Positions 24,561 through 35,579 of a stretch of DNA of 64,000 bases are shown here, piece after piece (within the stretch, counting starts at the first letter, position 1; every line of letters begins with the position of its first letter). This DNA comes from Loxodes magnus (Eukaryota; Ciliophora; Karyorelictea; Loxodida; Loxodidae): contig CAMPDV010001272.1 in the NCBI GenBank assembly GCA_946699065.1, positions 62,001 through 126,000 of the forward strand, read 5' to 3'. The notes beneath the pieces were generated by a model. It was given only the letters and a program-made list of their open reading frames with translations, was not told where the DNA came from and ran no database searches. The translations under genes and the position numbers were made by a program.

Positions 24561-25065
24561 AAGAAATCAAGATCTCTTTATAAAAGTAAATAAATCAAAA
24601 AATCTTTTAAAAACAAAAAGAAGATAATTCAATAATCGTAATGTTTAAATAGAAAATTACTTTATTCAAATTTTTTTCTAAAATAAAAAATTACTTAAAA
24701 ATATTATAAGAGGAGGAAATTTACGTTAAGATAAATTAAAAATTAAAAATTTAATGATATAAAAGAGGTAAATGGCAAAGCTAATTAAAACATTTTAATC
24801 TCTTTGATTTGTGATAAATCAAATAAAGGTGACGCCACATTAGCATATTAGATTATGTTATAAAACACTCTCTGAAAATTTAAATCATGTTAAAATGATG
24901 TAATGTTTATTTAAGTAAATATTTTCGGTTTAAATTGGAATAAATATCAATTTTAAATCAAAGTTGCTTATTTTAAATTTTTTTAATGTAGCATTAAAAT
25001 AAATTTTCAAAAGGTATTTAATAATAAAATATTTAAATTGTATGATAAAATATAAATAAATAATT
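24561..25065. other. AT-rich gene-free DNA
   Basis: No motif, repeat or coding pattern recognised. Confidence 0.45.
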
Positions 25066-25240
25066 GGAGCCTATAGAAGTACAACAAGAAAGTACAGGAA
25101 GCAACGGGAAGAAGTTGGAAGATAAAAAGAACGAAGTTTGAATTTTATGAATACAACGAAATGAAGTTACTGATATGAATCAGTTTTTTTATTTAATTAG
25201 CATTTTTATTAAATTAATTTCTTCTTCTTAATTTTTTGCT
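25066..25240 (+). mobile_element. Solo LINE 3'-end fragment
   Basis: About 170 bp clearly similar to the 3' end of LINE-B (complement of about 35,590-35,775), starting at an AATTGGAGCCTA-like block, through GAAGCAACG, AGTTGGAAGAT and a sequence containing ATGAAGTTACTGAT, to the T-rich end. In LINE-B the last part forms an almost perfect hairpin; here only the left arm is well kept. A solitary 3' end is what strong 5' truncation during target-primed reverse transcription leaves behind. Confidence 0.6.
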
Positions 25241-26100
25241 ATCTTTGATAAAATCCCAATTTACGATTTTAATGGCGACTTCTTTAATTCTGTATTCCCA
25301 AACGAACAATGGTTGTTATATTAGTATTTCATTTAGCTTTCTTTCATAGAATGGATTAGGCATTCATCTTATTCAGTATATCCATCTTTTTCTATTTTTT
25401 TAAATGTTTTATTATTTCTTTGAGTTAATTTTCTTAATATAGTAGTTAAAAAAAATTCAAAAGTTATTTATTTAAAACAATTATTTCCAATTTTTTACTA
25501 AAATCATAATTTTGATAGTAAGTAGGCTTAAAATATCAAAAAAATATTCAATATTATCTAGCTTTTAAATATTGTATTTTTTTAACCTAAAAATTTTTTA
25601 TTCAATATTCTTTTTTGTAATAAATATGAAGTAAAATTTTAGAAATAAAAAAAAGAAAATAAAAAAAAAGTTAAAAATTAATCTTATAAAAAATGAGAAA
25701 AACTTGAACCTTGTAATCCATCATATCAAATTTAATAACTTCGCTTTTTTATTAATTTTTTATCTTCATTAAAATGTGTTATTTAAAAATTTCTTCTTCA
25801 AAGAAGTATACTATTAATAACTAAACTTATTGTTTTAAAATAGTTAAAAAATGCCTTATTTTTTAAACATATTTTTTAAGTTATAAATATTTTACTTTTA
25901 TTTATTATTCCTTTTCTCCATTTTTTTAATTACTGTTTTTAATTTTTTTTAATTTTATCACAAACAATTTAATTACCGATTATATCTTATTTTTATTTTT
26001 TTGGCTTTTATTATTTTATTATTTTATTATTTTTTCTTTTTCTATTTTTAAATCTTAATTTAATTTAATTTAATAAAATAATAATTTAAATATAGCAGTT
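25241..26100. other. AT-rich DNA with simple repeats
   Basis: Long T and A runs; short simple repeats (ATTATTTT units near 26,010-26,040 and TTTAA units near 26,055-26,080). Nothing else seen. Confidence 0.5.
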
Positions 26101-26410
26101 TCAGAAGTATTGCTTCGTCTACACCTAGAACAGGTTATTAGCTTGAATGCAGCATCCTAATTCAAATTCAAATTGAATTATCCGGTTTTTATTAATAGAG
26201 ACTTAACGAAAGGAGTCCATAGCGATGGAATTCCCTTACTGCAGATATTCAAATATCAACTGCCTATTCTCACATGCCATCGTTAATCATTAGTACTTAA
26301 AGACTGTATATTGGAAGTTATGGCTGCGCAAACTACTTAGCTTCTGATGAGAATATATAAAACAATTTTAGTTTAATAAATAAATTTTTTAAATATTTAT
26401 AAAATATAAA
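26101..26410 (+). promoter_or_regulatory. GC-richer leader upstream of o5
   Basis: About 250 bp distinctly richer in GC than its surroundings, ending just before the o5 start codon. It has small inverted repeats (for example CAAATTCAAATTGAATT) but no recognised box. It could be the 5' untranslated leader or internal promoter of the o5 element. Inferred from position and composition only. Confidence 0.3.
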
Positions 26411-27405
26411 ATGGCTGGCTTCAAGAAGGGTTTTTTACCACCTCCTCAGAACAGGAGAGAAAACCAGAAGCAAATATTCTCACCACGTCTTCTTCAACTT
26501 AACGCTCTTCTTAATAAAAATAATCAGAACAACAAAATAAATTAGAAGAACATATAAAAAATACTAAACCCTACAAATTAAAATAAAGCGGACTTCTTCC
26601 ATCAAAGGACAAGCAGGAATTGAGACAAAAATTCAGAACAGAAAAGTTGACACAGCTCTCAAAGCCTCCATTGAAAACTGAAAAAAGAGACCACTCAACT
26701 AAATCGATAAAAATAATAACGAAGAAATAAAAAATAAACGAAGAAGGTAAAGTACGATAATTTAATATAAATCCTATTACCTTTGATTTAGACAACATTG
26801 AAATAGAACAAATGAACTCTGAATAGATGAAGCAGCTGATTCATCTAATTATTAGAAACATAAAAAAACTCGAAGAGGAATTAAACTCCCAGAAGAAAGA
26901 GATGTTTACAATAAGTCAGGACCTGATAAACCATGAAGATGATGACGAAGTCCATATGGTGGACCGAAGAGCTAAAGACGGAGTCTATGACTCAATTTAA
27001 AATTTAGAGAATGATATTTGAGTAATGCAAGACCAAGACGAGAAAAACTGAGTAAAATTAGATTCCAGACTTAAATTAATAGAAGAAAACCTGTAGAAGC
27101 CTTCTTAAGGAATTCCAATGGAAATAGAGAAACAAGAAAAGATATTTCCTAGAGCAAGGAAAAGATGTTACATTTGCAACAGCACTTGACATCTATGGCG
27201 AAAATGCCCCCAATAGAAAATAATAAGAATGAATTTTTGGAATAATATTAACTATTAGAAACTGAAATGGCGAGCGACGGAATTCTCCCCATCGGGAAAT
27301 GGGAAAATCTGGAAAAAAAATTCTTAACTCAGACTATTAAAAAAGAGAAGTTCAGGAAAAGAGCACAAGGAACGAACATTTAATTTAATGATTAATAATT
27401 AATGA
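26411..27405 (+). CDS. ORF1-like coiled-coil/zinc-knuckle protein (o5), one frameshift
   Basis: Starts MAGFKKGFLPPPQNRRENQK at ATG 26411. One shift near 26,480-26,500 leads into a frame that stays open to TGA 27403-27405. It continues with a basic, Gln-rich linker and a coiled coil (IRNIKKLEEELNSQKKEMF), then VHMVDRRAKDGV, LENDIWVMQDQDEKNWV and LDSRLKLIEENLQK. The zinc knuckle is RCYICNSTWHLWRKCP (CxxCxxxxHxxxxC, first Cys codon at 27166). A lysine-rich tail of about 60 residues follows. Two block Trp and the one next to the His are TGA. Coiled coil plus knuckle is the layout of retrotransposon ORF1/gag-like RNA-binding proteins; that function is inferred. Closest relative is o3. This is the best-preserved member of its subfamily. 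Confidence 0.65.
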
Positions 27406-27680
27406 TTACCATTAATATTAAACAAAGAATTACTAAAATAATAAGGAATTAAATGGGAATCTAAATGTCAAAAATAATTAGAAATAAAGCAATCTTAGTT
27501 TATTATAGAAGAAACTACAAGCTATAAGCCATTTTATTTATAATTACAATATATTTTATATATTAAAATGTTTAAATTAAAGTTTATTATTTCTTGAATT
27601 TTCAACAATATAAGGGTGATGCTTTCACCTTCTAAATGGTACTAGCTCTCTCAATCTCTAATTTTTTAGTTAAAAAATTT

Positions 27681-27732
27681 CCGCTTGCAATTTAATTTTG
27701 CGGGTTGCATAGCATTTCTTTAATTGCTATGC
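27681..27732 (+). other. Two adjacent hairpins downstream of o5
   Basis: Inverted pair CCGC (27681-27684)/GCGG (27700-27703), then a perfect 8-bp stem GCATAGCA (27707-27714)/TGCTATGC (27725-27732) with a 10-nt loop. They lie about 280 bp after the o5 stop in otherwise AT-rich DNA. They could be 3' structures of the o5 transcript. No second copy is seen in the window. Confidence 0.35.
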
Positions 27733-29483
27733 CAACTTTCTTGATCAGAGTTATTATTTTTTGGTTCTTTAATTTAAGAAAAAAAAATCCTCCAAATAAG
27801 CTTTTTATCCTTATTTAAACATTGAATATTATCGGTTTAAATGCTTTTAACTCCCACAAGAATAATATTTCATTTTTATCTTTAAGATTTATTATTTTTA
27901 GGAGGAGCCTGAGAAGGCGCAATTAGATGAATTTCTTCTGATTCAATTCGAATGGTAGGTAACTATATTTGTCTGTTAAAGTGTCGCAAGTCAGAAAACA
28001 TAATTGTAAAAGGAAACACAATCCAAAGAATACTTAGGTTTTACAGTTTCACTTATAGAATTAGCCTAATAAATTTACTTTACTTCAGAGGAGTCTCTTC
28101 CTTTATCAGATTAATTACAATATTCTAAGAGTGCTTTCCCTATTATATTTAAGATGAAGTTACAATTATTTATAATTTCTATTGCTCCTTACCATGTTTT
28201 TTTCTTTTCTCCTCAAAAACAGAAATGAATGGTTTATTAAAATTTGGCATATTTATATCTATTAACTAGATGCATTAAATGGTATTAAATGATTATAATT
28301 ACTATATAAAGACAATTAAGCTAAAATGATTATACTATTTAAATGATTGTTTAATGTCTTAGATAATAGTATAAATCCGTAGTGCTTAAAATTAATGGAT
28401 TAATATATGATTAGATACTTCCTAAAACTCTTAAATTAATATAAAAACTTATTATTATAAGATTAGATTCAGTTATTAACCATTTAATAACTAAGTATTC
28501 TACAATTAAAATATTACCTTTGCCAGTTTTTTCAAACACTATATTGCTTTAAGTTTCTATCTTAATTTTACGATCTATTTATTTAGTAATTTTAGATATA
28601 CTTAAGATTGATCTAATGCTTTTAAAGCATTATAGAGCTTAAGTATGATTTCCTAATTACAGATAAAGTTGAATGGCTATACTAATAAATAAAAGATAAA
28701 GTATAGGAACTAGTACTAGTATCTATAAATTACCTAAACAATTGGAGGAATATCTTTTATAAGGATAGAAATATGATTATTCAAGCATTATAATAAAAAT
28801 GCTTTATTTCATTTTACTTATTTATATTACTAAAAAAGTGTCTTAACTTAGTAGAAGCAAACATCTCTGACCAATATTCTAAGTTAAGTCATTCAGACAT
28901 TAAGAAAAACTACCTAATTTTGTTTTTTCCAAGTTTCAATATAAAGTAAATCTATTTAAATAGTTTTTTATTTAATAGTTTTCGAAATAAAAAATGTATT
29001 TAAGTAGATAGAAAGATTAAATATCAAGGAAGATAAATTTAGTTTATCAGATGAAATTATTATATCAAATAATAATCTAATTCGTATATTGAGATAATAA
29101 TTAAACTAAGTAGTACATATTAACTTGCATGTAAATTAATAATAACTACTGCTAAATAAAATTTCATATCTACTACTTTTATTATATAATTAATTTTACT
29201 TTTTAGGTTATTTTTTGTGTTTAACATTAGAAAAAATAAGAATTAATAATTTTAAAAAAATATAAGATTATATATAATACATTTAAAAAGAATAATAAAA
29301 TCATTTATTATTAAACTAGAAAAATTACAGAATAAAGAAAAATAATATGATAAGAAAATAATTGTGAAATAAAAGAAATTTTGTATTAAACAATTAAAAT
29401 AAAACATCATAAACTAAACTAAGTCTATATTAAATAAAAATAAAAACCTTTAACTTTTAACAAACAAAATTACCATTTATAAA
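27733..29483. other. Intergenic DNA upstream of pseudokinase B
   Basis: Mostly AT-rich. At about 27,900-28,260 a plus-strand frame is codon-like (SSDSIRMVGNYICLLKCRKS onward) but has no domain or homologue, so it is not called as a gene. The last bases before the B start codon (TTTATAAAATG) match the bases before copies C and D. Confidence 0.35.
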
Positions 29484-32400
29484 ATGTCTGAAGCATAATA
29501 ATATTTAATATAAGGAAGATAAATTTTCGATGAAGGAAATTATACAGAAGCTATCGAATATTTCAACATTGCTATTATATTAGATCCTAGGTAAGTAGCT
29601 CCTCACTGTGACAAAGGAATTGCTCTGAGCGAATTAGGGAAATATGTCGAAGCGATATAGAGCTACGATGCAGCTCTCAAACTAAATCCAAATGATGCAG
29701 TTGCTCATTATGATAAAGGACTTACACTGAGCAAATTAGGGAAATATGTTGAAGCAATATATAGCTACGATAAAGCTCTCAAACTAGATCCAAATTATGC
29801 AGCTGCTCATTGTAATAAAGGACTTACACTGAGCAAATTAGGGAAATATGTTGAAGCAATATAGAGCTACGATAAAGCTCTCAAACTAAATCCAAATGAT
29901 GCAGTTGCTCATTATGATAAAGGACTTACACTGAGCAAATTAGGGAAATATGTTGAAGCAATATATAGCTACGATAAAGCTCTCAAACTAGATCCAAATT
30001 ATGTAGTTGCTCATTGTAATAAAGGGCTTGTATTGAATAGATTAGAAAAATATGTTGAAGCAATATAGAGCTACGATAAAGCTCTCAAACTAGATCCAAA
30101 TTATGCAGCTGCTCATTGTAATAAAGGACTTACACTGAGCGAATTAGGGAAATATGTCGAAGCAATATAGAGCTACGATAAAGCTCTCAAACTAAATCCA
30201 AATGATGCAGCTACTCATTATAATAAAGGACTTACACTATAAAAGTTAGGAAAATACGTCGAAGCGATATAGAGCTACGATAAAGCTCTCAAACTAAATC
30301 CAAATGATGCAGCTACTCATTATAATAAAGGACTTACACTATAAAAATTAGGGAAATACGTCGAAGCGATATAGAGCTACGATAAAGCTCTCAATCTAGA
30401 TCCAAATGATGCAGCTGCTCATTATAATAAAGGACTTACACTGAGCGAATTAGGGAAATATGTCGAAGCAATATAGAGCTACGATAAAGCTCTCAAACTA
30501 GATACAAGTTATGCAGCTACTCATTATAATAAAGGACTTACACTGAGCGAATTAGGGAAATATGTTGAAGCAATATAGAGCTACGATAAAGCTCTCAAAC
30601 TAAATCCAAATGATGCAGTTGCTCATTATGATAAAGGACTTACACTGAGCAAATTAGGGAAATATGTTGAAGCAATATATAGCTACGATAAAGCTCTCAA
30701 ACTAGATCCAAATTATGTAGTTGCTCATTGTAATAAAGGGTTTGTATTGAGTAGATTAGAAAAATATGTTGAAGCAATATAGAGCTACGATAAAGCTCTC
30801 AAACTAGATACAAGTTATGCAGCTACTCATTGTAATAAAGGACTTACACTGAGCGAATTAGGGAAATATGTCGAAGCAATATAGAGCTACGATAAAGCTC
30901 TCAAACTAAATCCAAATGATGCACTACTCATTATAATAAAGGACTTACACTATAAAAGTTAGGGAAATACGTCGAAGCGATATAGAGCTACGATAAAGCT
31001 CTCAAACTAAATCCAAATGATGCAGCTACTCATTATAATAAAGGAATTACACTATAAAAGTTAGGGAAATACGTCGAAGCGATATAGAGCTACGATAAAG
31101 CTCTCAATCTAGATCCAAATTATGCAGCTGCTCATTGTAATAAAGGACTTACACTGAGCGAATTAGGGAAATATGTCGAAGCAATATAGAGCTACGATAA
31201 AGCTCTCAAACTAGATACAAGTTATGCAGCTACTCATTATAATAAAGGACTTACACTGAGCGAATTAGGGAAATATGTTGAAGCAATATAGAGCTACGAT
31301 AAAGCTCTCAAACTAAATCCAAATGATGCAGTTGCTCATTATGATAAAGGACTTACACTGAGCAAATTAGGGAAATATGTTGAAGCAATATAGAGCTACG
31401 ATAAAGCTCTCAAACTAGATCCAAATTATGTAGTTGCTCATTGTAATAAAGGGTTTGTATTGAGTAGATTAGAAAAATATGTTGAAGCAATATAGAGCTA
31501 CGATTTAGCTCTGAAACTAGATACAAGTTATGCAGCTACTCATTGTAATAAAGGACTTACACTGAGTAAATTAGGGAAATATGTCGAAGCAATATAGAGC
31601 TACGATAAAGCTCTCAAACTAAATCCAAATGATGCAGCTACTCATTATAATAAAGGACTTACACTATAAAAGTTAGGGAAATACGTCGAAGCGATATAGA
31701 GCTACGATAAAGCTCTCAAACTAGATCCAAATTATGCAGCTGCTCATTGTAATAAAGGACTTACACTATAAAAGTTAGGAAAACATTAAGCAGCCATTGA
31801 AAGTATCAATGCAGCTATCAAACTAGACTCTACTGAACCAAATCATTTCAGAAACAAAGGTTTATCTCTTTATACAATAGGAAATTATCTCGAAGCCATC
31901 TTATGTTTCGATGTCGCTATATCGCTTAATCCTAATTATGCATAAGCTCATTATGATAAAGGCCTTTGTCTTCAAAAATTAAATCTTAATTAAGAAGCAC
32001 TTTAATGCTTCAGTAAAGCAAAATAACTTAATCCAAATTTAGAAATTCCTTAACTAAGTGCTTTAATTTAAGTAAACTAAGTGAAGAATATAATAAAAGA
32101 AGAAGAGATAAAGAATTTCTTATAGTAAGTAGATAGTAATTTTGAGGTAAGAATATGGAAATATAGAGATTTGGTTCCTAACAATTAATTTCTTGGGGAA
32201 TTATAGAAATTGGCTTGCGATGATTTCGGAACGACTTATCTGGTTAATATCTAAGGATTCATGTATGGATTTAAAGTATTTAACTAATAGAACGATAAAA
32301 TAATAGATTAGTTCTGGTTTGAATGTAAAGAACTAATTTTAATAAAAAGCTTAAGTGTTTAAAAACTTATAGGATTTGCAGTCGATACTTAAGAAATAGC

Positions 32401-33061
32401 TCTTTTAACTGATTTTTAGAATAAAGGAAGTTTATTCTAAATTATTCAGACTAAGTAGTTATTCAAAAACTGTTACTCTACAATAAAATTCTATAAGAAA
32501 TTTAACTTACTTAGTTAAATAGCAGAAGGCTTATAGGCTATTCACAATAGAAACTTAATTCATAAAGAAATAAAATCTCTTAATATTCTGTTAGATGATT
32601 AAGATTTTCCTAAAATACTAACTTTTGGATTATTTAATTAAGATAACTGATTAAGAGCAATAGAATAGAAAGGTGAACATCAATTGATGGCTCCTGAATA
32701 ATTTGAAAAGAGAGTGAGTAAAAAAAGTGATATCTGATCTTTAGGTTGTATAGGAGTAGAAATATTCAACGAAGGATTTCTATATCCAGTTCTAGATTCT
32801 TAGTTAAAGTAAATAGTTTATATTGATAAGATGATTCCTATGTTTTCAAGCGAAATATAACAAGAATCCTTATTAACTGATTTATTCTACAGATGTTTAG
32901 CTTTCGACGAGAAAATAAGACCAGACATAGATATTTTTATAATTTAGTTAGAGCAAATAAAATAGAAGTGAAATCCATATGCATATATTAGTTACTAACA
33001 TATAAGAGAAGCTGAAAAAAACAAATAGAGTACATCAGAATTATAAGAGAAGAAGAATTGA
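29484..33061 (+). CDS. TPR-pseudokinase, copy B, one frameshift
   Basis: ATG 29484 (MSEAQQYLIQGRQIF) to TGA 33059-33061. About 25 TPRs with unit KGLTLSELGKYVEAIQSYDK make up two thirds of the protein; many units are nearly identical. One deleted base near 30924 breaks the frame inside a TPR. The C-terminal kinase-like domain keeps a lysine in YGFKVF, the glutamate of FECKEL, MAPEQF and SDIWSLGCIGVE. HRD is replaced by HKE (IHKEIKSLNILL) and DFG by TFG (KILTFGLF), so it should be catalytically dead. The domain Trp at 32735-32737 is TGA; before APE, TTG (Leu) replaces the Trp of the other copies. The stop TGA is shared by all four paralogues. A tRNA-Gly follows 2.2 kb downstream, a gap enlarged by element insertions. 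Likely a binding scaffold; partners unknown. Confidence 0.85.
29883..31790 (+). repeat. 714-bp higher-order repeat within the copy B TPR array
   Basis: Seven consecutive 102-bp TPR units form a block that recurs: the phrase encoding KLNPNDAVAHYDKG begins at 29883, 30597 and 31310. The spacings are 714 and 713 bp, the missing base being the frameshift near 30924. The array ends in the third block. Such near-identical blocks indicate recent unequal exchange inside the gene. Confidence 0.8.
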
Positions 33062-33149
33062 AGAGTCGAAGACTAAAACTACTTTAATCTTAAAGTTTTA
33101 TTATTAAGCCTTATATTACTATTAACTTTCTAATTAGCTTTATTTATTA

Positions 33150-33525
33150 ATAAAATGCTACGTGTGCAATAAATAACACCAATGAAAATACTGCTATTAA
33201 CTAAGCGAAATTTAAAGAGAGAATAAATAAGATATTTATAGAAAACTATTTAGGATATATCCAACATAAAGCGGAAACATTTATAGAAAAAAATTCTTTA
33301 ATTCAAATCCTAATTCTTGGATAAATAATTAGGAACGCTAAGTGCAAGACCAAAACTATTCCGAATACTAAAGGATGGTGCACTAATGAAGTGCTACACC
33401 GCCTAACTAAGCCTAGTAGAATTCAAGACAAACTAATAGAGACAAGCTGATAGAATAGGTCAGATGGCTGACTACTAAGGCTTTAGCAAAGCTTTTTAAC
33501 TTTTTTAATTTTAACAAAATTTTTT
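33150..33525 (+). mobile_element. 5'-truncated copy of the o7 element
   Basis: Nearly identical to 51,603-51,957, the 3' part of o7: it starts just before the zinc knuckle (KCYVCNKQHQWKYC), continues through KDGALMKCYTAQLS, and ends at the same GCTTT/AAAGC hairpin with T runs. Two single-base deletions break its frame. It lacks everything upstream, as expected for a 5'-truncated retrotransposed copy. It interrupts the spacer between pseudokinase B and its tRNA; copy E shows the empty spacer. Confidence 0.75.
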
Positions 33526-33537
33526 AAATAGGGTGGA

Positions 33538-33872
33538 AAGCCCTTTCCTTCGGATGCTGCTTGGAGGCCCAGCAAAGCAACTAAAAAATGAGCGCGGACG
33601 GAGGAAGATAAACCAATAACAAGAGGAGGAAGATTCAACAAGCTGGAGAACTCTGAATGCCAGGAAGAAACTTTCTTCGTCATAGGTCGGAGAAAGATGT
33701 ATCAGTAATCGCATATTGCATCCTATGCTTTGGAAGGAAAAAATACAGAGACGTGCTGCAGGAAGAGAAAACAAGGATAGAGAGATCCATAAAATTTTTT
33801 TTCGGCATTAAATAAAATTAATTTAAAGAGCTGCGCACCAGCGAGAGTACTACGCGCTCTATAATCCAATTT
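33538..33872 (+). mobile_element. S1 element, plus-strand copy
   Basis: About 335 bp, GC-richer than its surroundings, matching the complement of 60,836-61,178 and in part that of 52,120-52,610. In this orientation it encodes MSADGGRQTNNKRRK..., NKLENSECQEETFFVIGR and, in another frame, VSVIAYCILCFGRKKYRD. The last two are conserved in the 60.9-kb copy in a single frame. It ends in a conserved hairpin (AGAGC, bulged T, GCG ... CGC, GCTCT) followed by ATAATCC. It directly follows the truncated o7 copy. The function of the small protein is unknown. Confidence 0.6.
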
Positions 33873-34300
33873 TTTTATTTAACAAGATATTATTGATATA
33901 GGCATCAATCAATCAAAATTAATATTAAAACCTAATATTATGATTAGTTTAAAATTATTATCAAGCTCATTTAATCTACAAAATATACATGTCGTCTTCT
34001 ATTTCAATATTAAATTGTGATTTAAATTTCTAGCTATTTTATGAAACTTATTTAGGAGTTTTTTTGTAACTAATTTACTAAAATTTCGGTATTTTAAATA
34101 AATTAGATTTAAATGAAAATTGCTATAGTATCAAAAACACTTTAAGTTGTTAAAATTACCTAATTTGCTAGAAACTAAGAAATAGTTTTTGATTATATGA
34201 TTAAAGGATTAGTTTGAGTCTTAAATAAGACTTTATAAGCAAAATTATTAATTTTGATTAAATGATTTATTAATTACTATTTTATAGTAACATTATACAT

Positions 34301-34311
34301 AAATGGATATT
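34301..34311 (+). repeat. Target-site duplication, left copy
   Basis: AAATGGATATT, repeated at 35148-35158 on the other side of the o6 insertion. Copy E (56,861-56,890) shows the same flanks with a single similar site and no insertion. Confidence 0.8.
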
Positions 34312-35147
34312 TAAGAGAAAATGCAATAGAAGATTTATCTCTCTAAGAATAAGAATAAGAAAAGAAATTAAGGAAAGCAAGTGACTAATGAGGAGCTAAA
34401 AAAGTAGACAGAAACGAAAGTCTAGTTCTTCTTCAAAGGGAAAAGTAATGTTTTATCTGTCTGAATAAGTTAATCCAGAACTCAAAATTACATATTACTC
34501 TAAAATTAAATTGAACTAATGAAAGCATAAATTGCAAAGTATTAACAAACTTTCTTTAATCAAGGAGAAATAATCCGGGAGCTAATGAACTACATAGAAG
34601 ATCAAAATAATGAATTGTTAATTCTTAAAAGTTAACTGATAAAAAAAAATATTTTAACAGAAAATTAACTTTATGAAATATCTTAATCCAATTTCAAATA
34701 ATCACAAAGAATGATTATAGAAGAAAATCTCCATTAACAACAGCATTAAGAAAAGCTAAGACTTGAACAAATTAATTCAAACCTAAGCTAAAGAATTGAG
34801 ATATTAGAAAGAAAGATTTATCCAAAAAAGAAAGTAGAGAAGCAACATAAAAATTGTCGATACTGTTAATCTAATTATCACTTACTAAGTCATTGCAAAG
34901 AATGAAAGTTACTCTAGCACAATGAAGAGCAAAGAACCTGAAGAAATTTAAATAAACTATGAATAACTGAATGAGGCGTTTATAAATAAAAATTAATCAT
35001 AAGAAACTAAGGTAATCCTTTGCAGTAACCACCCATTTATAATAAATTTCTTGGAATACAACCACGAAAAAAAACTTGTCCGCTGGTACCTGGTTGAAAG
35101 CCTAGGGTACGCAAATCTTTTTTATATTAGTTAAATATTATTATATT
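34312..35147 (+). mobile_element. ORF1-only retroelement o6 with target-site duplication
   Basis: 836 bp inserted between pseudokinase B and its tRNA, bounded by an 11-bp direct duplication. It carries one ORF1-like gene and no reverse transcriptase. Its start lies 9 bp before its first good ATG and its end is T-rich. It must have been mobilised by enzymes made elsewhere, such as the LINEs in this window (inference), like 'half-LINEs' in other eukaryotes. Confidence 0.75.
34321..35122 (+). CDS. ORF1-like coiled-coil/zinc-knuckle protein (o6)
   Basis: Starts MQQKIYLSKNKNKKRN at ATG 34321 (AAAATG). An in-frame ATG at 34303 lies in the target duplication and is not element sequence. A basic N-terminus is followed by a long coiled coil (IELMKAQIAKYQQTFFNQGE, then IIRELMNYIEDQNNELLILK), then SQRMIIEEN and RIEILERKIYPKKK, both matching o9. 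The zinc knuckle is NCRYCQSNYHLLSHC (CxxCxxxxH plus a final Cys). After it a one-base shift near 34,905 gives the tail that matches o9, ending YLVESLGYANLF (o9: YLVEIPGEAELF). Otherwise unbroken. Predicted nucleic-acid-binding chaperone of a retroelement; homology to known ORF1 families was not tested. Confidence 0.7.
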
Positions 35148-35158
35148 AAATGGATATT
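35148..35158 (+). repeat. Target-site duplication, right copy
   Basis: AAATGGATATT, identical to 34301-34311; it marks the 3' edge of the o6 insertion. Confidence 0.8.
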
Positions 35159-35249
35159 CATTATAAAATGGTAATTAACTATACTTTAAATTTCCTTATT
35201 AATTTTCCTTAAATTTGGTTTAAAAGCTTTTGATTTATTATTTATTAAG

Positions 35250-35321
35250 GCGCTATTAGTCTAGTGGTTAGGATAACTGCCTTCCAAGCAGTTGACCCGG
35301 GTTCGAGTCCCGGATAGCGCA
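35250..35321 (+). tRNA. tRNA-Gly(TCC), copy 1
   Basis: 72 nt, full cloverleaf: acceptor GCGCTAT/ATAGCGC with discriminator A, D-arm with TCTAGTGGTTAGGA, anticodon stem ACTGC/GCAGT around loop CTTCCAA (anticodon TCC, reads GGA, the main Gly codon here) and T-arm GTTCGAG. Internal Pol III A and B boxes are present; TTTT at 35323-35326 is the terminator. CCA is not encoded and there is no intron. Identical to the three other copies. Confidence 0.97.
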
Positions 35322-35579
35322 CTTTTGATTATAAAGGAATAAATAAATATTAGATTATTTATATAATTAAAAGAAAATGGATGCTATATATTTCACTAGT
35401 TATAAATAGTGATTCTTTTAAATAATTATAAAGAAGCTGCAAATTCAAAGGTTTAGAACTGTTAGGTGCATAAAAACCTCCGAAAAGAGATTTGGAGTCT
35501 TTACAACTTACAGAAGTCAACTTAAAGAGAATTTGTTGAAGAAATTATTGCCCTGGAATCAGAAAAGAATTATTACATA

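Noticed and set aside
29500-31800. Regular 102-bp repeats resembling a CRISPR-like or satellite array
   Set aside because: The repeats are in-frame TPR codons of a gene that continues into a kinase-like domain; there are no repeat-spacer units.
33483-33774. Two minus-strand frames of 66 and 87 codons across S1
   Set aside because: Antisense to the reading conserved between S1 copies (KLENSxCQEET, YCILCFG).
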